Shown one piece after another: positions 34,201 to 40,900 of a DNA stretch of 64,000 nt. The stretch's first letter is position 1. Each line of letters begins with the position of its first letter. The notes under the pieces were generated by a model. That model worked only from the letters and a program-made list of their open reading frames with translations, ran no database searches and was not told where the DNA came from. The DNA comes from Closterium sp. NIES-65 (Eukaryota > Streptophyta > Zygnematophyceae > Desmidiales > Closteriaceae): the NCBI GenBank assembly GCA_948144175.1, contig CANXME010002057.1, positions 2,094,001 to 2,158,000 of the forward strand, given 5' to 3'. A program made the position numbers and the translations under genes.

Positions 34201-35334
34201 GAGTTATCCGCATCAAGTATTGCTTAAATTCTTTCCCTGTAAGCATTCTACGTCAACCGAAATGTTTTTCCCCTGCCCTAGAGATTTTTAACCTGCCCGA
34301 CGCACCGTATTTCGAGGTTTTTTGTACGCTGGAAAATTGCGTATCACGTATGTACGATACCGTATAGTTCGTATGCGTTCCGTACGCCATACGCGTATTT
34401 TCCAACATAGCTTTAACACTCCTCTCTCTCACCTCAACACTCCTCTCTCTCACCTCAACACTCCTCTCTCTCACCTCAACACTCCTCTCTCTCACCTCAA
34501 CACTCCTCTCTCTCACCTCAACACTCCTCTCTCTCGCCTCAACACTCCTCTATCGCTCTTACTTCTCTCTTTCCTCCAGTTGCCCTTCGCCATTCCTTCG
34601 TGTGGTAGCATCCCTGGTGCACGAATCTGTCTTGAAATTCTTACCAATACCAAAAAATCAGTGTGAATCATGGTACTCGCACTGTTATAAGGCACAATGA
34701 TGCAATGTGACACGGCTCAATTGGTGTGACGTAAGACCAATCTGATGTAAGCTCAATCCGAGGCCCCTCGGCCCTGCCTTCATGTTTCACCTCAACCATC
34801 TGCCCCCTTTCCAATCTTCTCTTCCACTCGCTCCCTGCCTCCCTCTCATACTCATCTACCCACTCTCCCCTTTCCTCCTCAGGCCTCACTTCCCCACCAA
34901 AATATTATTGTCAGAAGTGAAACCCACCATCTGTTCCTGTTTTGAATTCTCAGAAGACCAAAGTCTAATCTCCAATGTGAACCCCACCATACTCGTTGTC
35001 TTGTGTATTCTCCCACCCCGCTTTCCCACCAGGCCCTGTGATGCTACCTCCCCCACACTTCTTCCACCGCCCGCCAAAGGTTCTATTTCTTAGGCACGCC
35101 TAAAAACTCATTCCGCATCCTCACCCCGCACCCCTCCTCTTCTACATCCCACTCCCCCTCCCCCAACAAGGCCCTGTGATGCTGCCGCCCCCACACTTCT
35201 TCCACCGCCCACCCATGGTTCCCATGCACGGCATGCCGCCCGGCCACATGCCCATGCCGCCCCACCTGGGATCATCACCCCCGGTCATGAGCAACAGCCC
35301 CCAGCCGCCTGCCGCCATGCCGCCTGCCCGCTGA
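19297..35334 (+). CDS. Ataxin-2 / CID3-CID4-like RNA-binding protein (15 coding exons)
   Basis: Predicted exons: 19297-19999, 22673-22818, 23189-23412, 24057-24228, 24639-24820, 25740-25830, 26401-26886, 27265-27416, 28464-28548, 29287-29317, 29551-30197, 30972-32009, 32228-32512, 32786-33056, 35171-35334. All phases agree, giving 1558 codons plus stop. Domains: Gly/Pro-rich N-terminus; ataxin SM-like domain about residues 205-290 ([20 protein letters not shown], then VVLRMARLV); LsmAD about 358-470 ([37 protein letters not shown]); PAM2 about 966-989; then Pro-rich, poly-Gln and Met/Pro-rich regions. Ataxin-2 proteins bind poly(A)-binding protein through PAM2 and act in mRNA stability, translation and stress granules in the cytoplasm. 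ATG 19297 was chosen because it opens the long first exon; an in-frame non-ATG extension exists upstream. The second intron would use a GC donor. Confidence 0.92.
20291..21080. mobile_element. Non-autonomous hAT-type MITE (790 bp)
   Basis: Perfect 12-bp terminal inverted repeats TAGGCATGAGCA / TGCTCATGCCTA are flanked by a perfect 8-bp direct duplication ATCATATG (20283-20290 and 21081-21088). An 8-bp duplication and the TAGG start are typical of Ac/Tip-like hAT elements. Subterminal regions are packed with GGGTCGGG / CCCGACCC motifs, as expected for transposase binding. The interior (about 20786-20920) has repeated GAAATCGCC...CGCAGA words. No transposase is present, so it would depend on an autonomous relative elsewhere. 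Confidence 0.92.
21137..22220. mobile_element. Foldback element with long imperfect inverted repeats
   Basis: The left arm begins GAGGTTTGCGACAACCTATC and the right arm ends with the complement of nearly the same sequence. Matching blocks run inwards to a centre near 21790-21805; the inner 100 bp or so are nearly perfect around GGTGATAGTGAGTGACATTG. About 200 bp in the left arm (21188-21395) has no partner on the right. No coding capacity is seen. Whether it is a foldback transposon, a MITE or a local palindromic duplication cannot be settled, because I could not identify a clear target duplication. Confidence 0.75.
22506..22541 (+). repeat. Acceptor-side copy of the VVLRMARLV exon
   Basis: AGCTGTGGTGCTCAGGATGG and following bases repeat the start of the exon at 22673-22818, with an upstream CAG. 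Confidence 0.75.
23520..23582 (+). repeat. Donor-side copy of the [10 protein letters not shown] exon end
   Basis: Repeats the last 55 or so bases of the exon at 23189-23412, reading [12 protein letters not shown], and its GTGGGA donor. Confidence 0.8.
23745..23990 (+). repeat. Two acceptor-side copies of the LsmAD exon start
   Basis: Copies begin after CAG at 23745 and 23902 and repeat the [16 protein letters not shown] segment of the exon at 24057-24228. The first carries a 4-bp insertion that shifts its frame. The second stays in frame into [17 protein letters not shown]. Neither has the rest of the exon, so 24057-24228 is taken as the functional one. Confidence 0.82.
24483..24590 (+). 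repeat. Acceptor-side copy of the ERGFHLR exon
   Basis: Copy of the first 100 or so bases of the exon at 24639-24820 (GAGCGAGGCTTTCATCTGCG...), 156 bp upstream of it. Confidence 0.8.
24829..25075. repeat. 25-bp minisatellite, about 9-10 copies
   Basis: Units of AGAGGGTCCAGTGTGTATTG plus CCGAG start 10 bp after the donor at 24821. The 25-bp length rotates through frames, so all plus frames are open. Confidence 0.92.
25095..25200. repeat. Second 25-bp minisatellite, about 4.5 copies
   Basis: Units of GCATGAAGAGGACGAACCCC plus TCCTT, unrelated to the preceding array but of the same length. Confidence 0.9.
25352..25445. repeat. 12-bp minisatellite (about 7-8 copies)
   Basis: CATGCACCCATC repeats in the same intron, preceded by an A/T-homopolymer-rich stretch with several short inverted pairs (25240-25345). 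Confidence 0.88.
25510..25983 (+). repeat. Copy cluster around the [11 protein letters not shown] exon
   Basis: Two acceptor-side copies (about 25510-25553 and 25633-25677) precede the exon at 25740-25830. One donor-side copy (about 25909-25982, ending CATGGCACT|GTAAGT) follows. Each upstream copy reads [13 protein letters not shown] before diverging into intron. Confidence 0.85.
27121..27540 (+). repeat. Copies flanking the [14 protein letters not shown] exon
   Basis: An acceptor-side copy (27124-27205, same first 27 codons) lies upstream of exon 27265-27416. A donor-side copy (about 27468-27538, [23 protein letters not shown] then a GT-rich donor) lies downstream. The copies are in frame and conservative, so alternative use is possible. 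Confidence 0.85.
27655..28256. repeat. 18-bp minisatellite, about 33 copies
   Basis: Units of CTGCTGCCAACCAACCTG; after about 12 units the C/G variant CAACGTG takes over almost completely. The unit resembles the CCGCCAACCTGCAG found in the preceding exon and its copy, so it may derive from them. It is open in several frames on both strands, including LLPTN.LLPTN and NQPAAA; read here as intronic. Confidence 0.92.
28318..28790 (+). repeat. Copies flanking the [13 protein letters not shown] exon
   Basis: An acceptor-side copy (28320-28368) precedes the exon at 28464-28548 with 48 identical bases. A short donor-side copy (LLGKV, about 28766-28787) follows. Between them is a small array of GTGTGCAAGGTTGGAGTGTG-type units (about 28555-28650) starting at the donor. 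Confidence 0.8.
29287..29317 (+). CDS. 31-nt mini-exon of the ataxin-2-like gene ([10 protein letters not shown])
   Basis: Needed to change phase between the exon ending at 28548 (phase 0) and the exon starting at 29551 (two bases completing a codon). CTCTTCAG precedes it and GTGAGT follows. The peptide [10 protein letters not shown] fits the Ser/Arg-rich linker before PAM2 in plant relatives. Confidence 0.55.
30024..30170 (+). repeat. Coding 24-bp repeat (APAATASG)
   Basis: Six tandem units inside the exon 29551-30197 encode APAATASG, a low-complexity Ala-rich linker just before the PAM2 motif. Unlike the intronic arrays it is in frame within a supported exon. Confidence 0.85.
30545..30990 (+). 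repeat. Four tandem acceptor-bearing copies of the PAM2 exon start
   Basis: GAGTTCAAG...AACGCTAAGGTC.. segments follow CAG at 30545, 30702, 30827 and 30972, reading [51 protein letters not shown] and [19 protein letters not shown]. Only the last continues into the long open exon. The copies become steadily more like the last one from left to right. Confidence 0.88.
33106..33291 (+). repeat. Two donor-side copies of the [12 protein letters not shown] exon end
   Basis: 120-bp period copies of the last 65 or so bases of the exon 32786-33056, each ending CCCCGAG|GTGAG. Copies are almost identical to the exon. Confidence 0.88.
33372..34560. repeat. 21-bp minisatellite split by an inverted-repeat element
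   Basis: CCTCAACACTCCTCTCGCTC plus one base repeats about 19 times (33372-33770) and resumes for about 6 units (34415-34555). The CTCTCTCTCACC variant dominates at the junction on both sides, so the element inserted into an existing array. Confidence 0.9.
33771..34410. mobile_element. 640-bp MITE-like element with TIRs
   Basis: Terminal inverted repeats CTATGTTGGAAAA / TTTTCCAACATAG. Flanks CTTGAACAC and CTTTAACAC suggest an imperfect 8-9-bp target duplication, compatible with a Mutator-like or hAT-like MITE. Subterminal parts repeat CGTATCACGT / ACGTGATACG words in both orientations. No coding capacity is seen. Confidence 0.75.
35040..35090 (+). repeat. Acceptor-side copy of the last exon start
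   Basis: GCCCTGTGATGCTACCTCCC and following bases repeat the start of exon 35171-35334, preceded by CACCAG. Confidence 0.8.
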
Positions 35335-36419
35335 GGCGAAGTAGCGGTGGAGGTGGGGGAGTGGGACAGGTGCAGACATGCCGCTTGCGCACATGCACAT
35401 GCACCGCCGCCATGCCCCCTGCACGGCGAGGCGAAATAGGTTGGAGTTTGGGGGGGGGGAAGAGGGGGACATGAAATACAAGCATGATGCCACCCACCCA
35501 GATGCCAATCTCCAATCTCGCCCCACCTGGGGCTTGTCTCTCCCTATCATGTGCATGTGGTGCATGTGGTGCATGTGGTGCATGTGGTGCATGTGGTGTA
35601 TGTGGTGTATGTGCTGTATGTGCTGTATGCGGTCCCTGCCAGCGCATGTAAGCTTCCACCTTCCCATGTCATGAACAGCAGGGTTGTTGCCAGCAGAAGA
35701 GTTTCTGTCTGTGTTCTATAGATTGGGGAATGTATTGATATGGTACAAGGATTGTATTTGCAATATATGCAATACACTTTCTGCTATGCTTTAACAAGTA
35801 GGAAGTAATATTTCCGTCATCAAAGTATCAGGAGATCGTGGTGCAGCAGTAAACTTCAACGCGCCAGCCGCAGGAGTTGTGGCAACACCACAACGAGAGA
35901 AGCAGTCCGCTGCCTTCTTCTGTGCGCCGGGAGGAACAGCTGATGCTGGGGGCAGTGTCGTTGTTGGTTGCCGTGCCGCTCCTGCTAGGTGCTGCCTGCC
36001 CTGAAGGCAGCAGGGCAATGGCGTTTGCAGGAATAGCTGAGGAAGAATGCTCACCCTAGGAATGTAGGGTGATGTGGGGGAGCGCATGGCAAAGGATGCC
36101 ATGTGCTGAATACGAGTGAGAACTTGGAAATGGGACAAGTTCTTTTCGCGCACCATGTGAAAAGTGAGCTCGGTGAGACACATCTTATTGGTGAAGTACA
36201 ATCCATACAGCTGAACATCTTGATATGTCTACGAGAAACATTACTAGCAACGATTGGCCAAGTTATTATGGTCGGTGCTGGCATCACCTGAGTACTACAC
36301 TGCAATGTAAACCAGCAAGGACAACGGCTAGTTTCGCGCCTTGTATGAAAGTGGCCATTCACATCATTGAGCCACCCTGTTATTCGGAGATCCCGCGACG
36401 CCATCCGGGCTCGTGCGCG
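35335..36419. other. Intergenic region between converging genes
   Basis: Presumed 3' UTRs of the ataxin-2-like gene (plus) and the secreted-protein gene (minus). It contains a CATGTGGTG nonamer array at 35548-35632. AT-rich words around 35740-35800 could contain poly(A) signals. No further gene is supported; the open frames here lack any recognisable motif. Confidence 0.55.
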
Positions 36420-37175
36420 TTACGCCTTCCACGCGGCCTTGGCGCTCTGCGCCTTGCCAAGGGCGGACGCGAGCAGGCTCTTGTCGGCACCTCCGGCGGG
36501 GAGCATGATGCTCACACCGTTGATGGTGGCGATCGAGTTGTCGATCTGCCCCGCCACCAGCGTGCGCTGCCCAGTGCGAATCAGAATGGCGGCGTTGCGC
36601 AGCGCCGCCGCCGTGTCCGTGAGGCTCTTGACGTACGTCTTGACGGAGAGCTTCGCCTTGGCGCTGTCCACGTCCACCGCCGCCGCATCCAGCAGCGATA
36701 CCACCTTCGAGTCCGACCCGCTCAGCTTCACCGCCGGCTTCCCCGCGCCGGGCGTGCCGGGCTTGCCGGGAGTGGCGGGCTTGCCAGGAGTGGCGGGGGT
36801 TGTGGGAGTGGGGGGAGTCTTCTTGCCGCCCTTCTTGTTGGGAGTGGTGGGAGTGGAAGGCGAGGGAGTGGGAGGAGACTTCTTCGACTTCTTGTCCTCC
36901 TTCTTTTTGTCCTCCTTCTTCTTCTTGTCCTTCTTCTTCTTGTCCTTGTCCTCGTCATCATCGTCGTCGTCGAGAATCCTCCTCGTCGCAGCGTCGTCGC
37001 TGAGAGCATTTGTGGCGTCGAGCTGAGCCAGATCGCCGGACATGGCAGCGGCAAGCGCGGACGAGGCAGCCTCGGGGACGGCGAGCTCGGCGGAGGCGTT
37101 GAGGCAGAGCGACGCCAGGACGAGCGCCACCAGGGGCAGCGCACAGGCTATCGCGGACATTCTCGAGTACGCCAT
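36420..37175 (-). CDS. Secreted Lys/Asp- and Pro/Thr-rich protein, function unknown
   Basis: Single-exon open frame of 251 residues. Residues 1-29 form a clear signal peptide (SAIACALPLVALVLASLCLNASA, shown in parts: hydrophobic core ALPLVALVLASL, then a small-residue cleavage site). Residues about 68-98 are an Asp run followed by alternating Lys/Asp/Glu. Residues 99-145 are Pro/Thr/Gly-rich (TPTTPATPGKP), like a wall-spanning or glycosylated hinge. The last 100 residues are Ala/Ser/Leu-rich, mostly helical in character and free of Cys. Codon use is strongly GC3, like the other host genes, and the antisense frame is open for that reason. I do not recognise the family; extracellular or cell-wall association is an inference. 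A second Met at residue 6 is an alternative start. Confidence 0.8.
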   Translation of the reverse strand: MAYSRMSAIACALPLVALVLASLCLNASAELAVPEAASSALAAAMSGDLAQLDATNALSDDAATRRILDDDDDDEDKDKKKKDKKKKEDKKKEDKKSKKSPPTPSPSTPTTPNKKGGKKTPPTPTTPATPGKPATPGKPGTPGAGKPAVKLSGSDSKVVSLLDAAAVDVDSAKAKLSVKTYVKSLTDTAAALRNAAILIRTGQRTLVAGQIDNSIATINGVSIMLPAGGADKSLLASALGKAQSAKAAWKA

Positions 37176-37565
37176 GACTATTCTTCGGAAGCAGGCAGAC
37201 TATTCGATAAAAGGAACAGGAGCGTTTGAAGGGCTTGCTTTGTGAAGCTGGGTTGAGATGCGATGAGAAATGGAGTTTATGGGCGGAATTTATGGAGAAG
37301 AGTTAGCGGGGGGCTGTGGTAGGAGGTGGAGGCTGGGAAGGCATTTCTCAATTCTCGATTGAGATGGATTGTGCGGCTCGGAAATGTGGGGAGGCGACTC
37401 TGAGAGGGGGTTGTTCGCTTGCCTGCGAGGCTTGACGGATAGCACGTCGCACACGACCGGGCATACCGTTCAGTGCGACGGGGATGGTTCGGTCGTCCAA
37501 CTGTGGCGTGGTTCTCGCTGGGTGGTGCTGCTGTGGCAACGAAATAACGTTGGCGAAGAACTGGC
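37176..37565. other. Upstream region of the secreted-protein gene
   Basis: 390 bp from the start codon to the target duplication of the Copia element. It presumably carries the 5' UTR and core promoter; TTCCTTTTATCGAATAG on the minus strand is the only AT-rich word near the start, and no confident TATA box is seen. Confidence 0.4.
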
Positions 37566-37694
37566 TGAGAAACAAGGAAAACAGGAATGAAATGACTAAG
37601 GAAAGATTGGGTACAAATACAACCCTAGAAACCCTGTACCCCATATGTGCTACCCCACTATAGCCTACAGCAACTATGTCATATAAATCTGACA
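37566..37694 (-). repeat. 3' LTR of the outer Copia element
   Basis: 129 bp; on the minus strand it starts TGTCAGATTTATATGACATA and ends TTTCTCA. Identical to 52163-52291. Confidence 0.93.
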
Positions 37695-37900
37695 CACCCC
37701 CATAGGCAAAGTGGGGGAGAACAAGGGGTCACAAGACCAGTCAAGCAAAGCAAAGCAAGCTCAGGGTGGATCACAAAGTCACCACACAGTCCGAGCACAA
37801 GAGTAGGGCCAGAGGCCAGTTCACATGCAGGAGTACAGACATATATATAAAACTAGACAAACAAGAGCAGGCATATATATATGTCACAGTACAAGTGAAG

Positions 37901-40900
37901 TCAAGAGGAGAGCAAGTGAGGCAAGACAGGCACAAGACCCAGCTGGGTGCAAAAGCGCTGATGGTCACAAGGCGCGTGTGCCTTGGTGAACACATCAGCA
38001 GTGTTGGCCTCAGAGGCCACGTACGCAAGTCGCAACTGACCACGCTGCTGCAGCTCACGAGCAAGGAAGTAGCGGAGAGCAATGTGCTTCGTTCTGTGCT
38101 CCAAGCGCTGCTCTCGACACAAGGCCAGCATAGCCTTGTTGTCTACGTACAGCACTGGAGGAGAACGAGGCGGCTCTCCAAGGTCAGTCAGCAGGTAGGT
38201 GAGCCAGCGAAGCTCCTGTGCAGCCATGGCCCCGGCGTAGATCTCAGCCTCACAACTGGAGCCGAGAACCGAAGACGAGCGAGTAGACCGCCACGAGACA
38301 GAGCCGGAACCAAGGCTGAAGGTGTAACCCTGTGACGACCGCTGCGTAGCCTGGTCGTCAGCCCAAGAAGCGTCCGCGTGGCCGGTAAGGACCACTGGAC
38401 TCCGCCCTCCAAGCACTAGCCCCATGCCCGACGTGCTGCACAGGTAGCGCAATACCCTCTTCGCTGCAGCCATGTGCTCTGGTCTGTGTCTCCCGGGAGC
38501 AACATAGCGAGCAAGAATGCTCAGAGGGTATGCAAGGTCAGGTCGTGTGCAGGTCATCAGGTACATGAGGCAGCCAACAAGCTCTGCATACGGGCCACTC
38601 GACTCTACGGACTCATCCGAAGGCAGAGCTGAGAGTGAGTGGCGAGTAGGCAGAGGAGTGGCCTGAGGCGAGGAGTACGTGAAGCCGAAGCGCTGAAGGA
38701 CCTGCTGCACCATGTGTGACTGAGTCAAGGTAATGGTGCGGCGTGCTCTGTCCCGAGTGATCTGCAAGCCAAGGTAGCTGCGCAGTTCACCCAGGTCTGT
38801 GCACGTGTGTCTCTTCAGCAGCTCGGACTTCACGTAGGCGAGTCCAGCAGTGTCCGCTGTGGCAAAGACCAAGTCGTCGACGTACACGAGGATGTAGAAC
38901 GGCGGCAGGGAAGTGTCGGTGCGAAGAAACAGCGACGGGTCAGCAGTAGAAGGAGCAAACCCAAGAGCCGCAAGCGTAGTCCTCAGTGTGTCGTGCCACT
39001 CACGTGGTGCCTGACGGAGACCGTAGACTGGCCGTCGGAGGCTCCACTGGGTGCCAGGAGGGAAAGTCCCAGTGAAGCCAGGTGGACGGCGAAGCCAGAT
39101 CTCCTCGTGCAGGCTACCCTGCAAGAACGCAGTGCTGAAGTCGAGAGAGTGAAGCTCGTAGTCGCGCTGAGCGGCTATGTGCAGCAGCACCCGAAGAGTA
39201 GTCATCTTCGGGGTGGGAGAGAAGGTCTGAAAGTAGTCAACTCCCTGCCGCTGACTGAAGCCACGAGCAACGTACCGTGCCTTGAAGACAGGTGGAGAGC
39301 CCGGCGGCCGCTTCACCCTGAAGATCCACATGCCACTGACGATGTTCGCCCCAGGAGGGGGAACCGCGTCAACGTAGGTGCCTGTGGACTTCCAGGAAGC
39401 CATCTTTGCATCCATAGCTGCCTGCCACTGAGAGGAGTAGGGACCCTCTACGGCCTCCGCGTAAGAACGCGGAGTCGGGATGTCTAGTGCATCCGGGTCT
39501 CCCTCAGGGGCAAGCAGTACAGACGCGAGATGAGGTGAAGCAGCCGCTAGACACTGTAACTCCTCCTGCCTGTCCTCTAGGACGTCCGTGCCAAGAGCAC
39601 ACTCACCCCCGACGGACGGAGGACAGACAGACGCAGACTCAGCAACAAGACTAGCAGCGTAGTCGAGACGACAGCGAGCAGCAAAGTCGACGAGCTCAGC
39701 GACTAGAGCAGACGCAGCAGTGGACTCAAAAGAGGGGTCAGTGACGACAGTAGCAAGCAGACGCGTGACAGTAGGACTAGCAGCACGAAGAGAGTCCGAC
39801 TCAGGGTCGGCAAGCGCAGGAAGAGAGGACTCAGGAGGAGAAGGCAAAGGGGCACGCAGAGGAGCAGTGGACGGACGCAAAGACATCCGGTGCGTGCCAG
39901 GGACAGGAGGAGGACGCTGACGCGAACTGCGACCACTAGCGCGAGCAGCACGAACAGGCGACGCGGGACGAGACGCAGGCTCACGACGCTCAGCAAGACC
40001 TCCAGTAGGACCAGTGTAAGGAGAGGGAGCAGGCAGTGGAGAGGAAGGCTCCAGTAGGGACTGCGACTGGACAGGCGGTGGACCCTCTACTGGAGGAGAA
40101 AGACCAAGAACCTGCTGCAGGAGCGGAACGAAGTACGGCCGAGGCCGCGCGGCAGCTCCAGACTCAGCAGGGACAGCACCAGCACCCCCCACACCTCCAG
40201 CGGCAGGACCAACAGCAGTAGGCTCAGCACCAACGCCCGCAGCAGCTCCAGCTCCAGGAGGACCAGTAGGTCCAGCAGCTCCGGGACCGGCAGCACCCGC
40301 ACCCTCGACGGTCGAAGAAGCTCCAGCTCCAGCTCCAGCAGCACCTCCAGACTCAGCAGCACGCCTCCAGCGGCGAGCGAACCACTCGCGCAGCTCCTGT
40401 GGAGAGAGGGGCTCCCGGCGAGACGCAGCAGCAGGAGAAACCCCAGGCTCAGCAGCTCCAGACGCAGCACCCCCAGGCTCAGCAGCTCTCAGCTCAGCAC
40501 CCCCAGGCTCAGCAGCTCCCGACCCAGGACCCCCAGACCCAGCACCTCCAGGCACAGCACCCCCAGGCTCAGTACCCCCAGGCTCCGCACCCTCCGCAGT
40601 AGCACCCTCAGGCCCAGCACCCCCAGCAGTAGTACCCCCAGGCTCAGCACCCCCGCGCACAGCACCCCCAGAGTCAGCACCCCCAGGCTCAGCACCCGCA
40701 GCAGCACCAGAGTCACCAGTAACCTCGACCGGGTCAGCGGCGTCTACCTGGGACACACCTGAGGGGGCAGGAACCTGAGGGGGGAGGGGGTCTACCGGGG
40801 GGGGAACCGGCACAAGGAAGTCCGGGGGAGGGGGGAGGGAAGGAGTGCGGTAGGGGAAGAGACGGTAGAAGGGGACTGACTCGTCGAACGTGACGTCCTG

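Noticed and set aside
36225-37229. Plus-strand 334-codon frame over the secreted-protein gene
   Set aside because: Antisense of a GC3-rich gene; the minus frame has a signal peptide and orderly domain layout, the plus frame has none.
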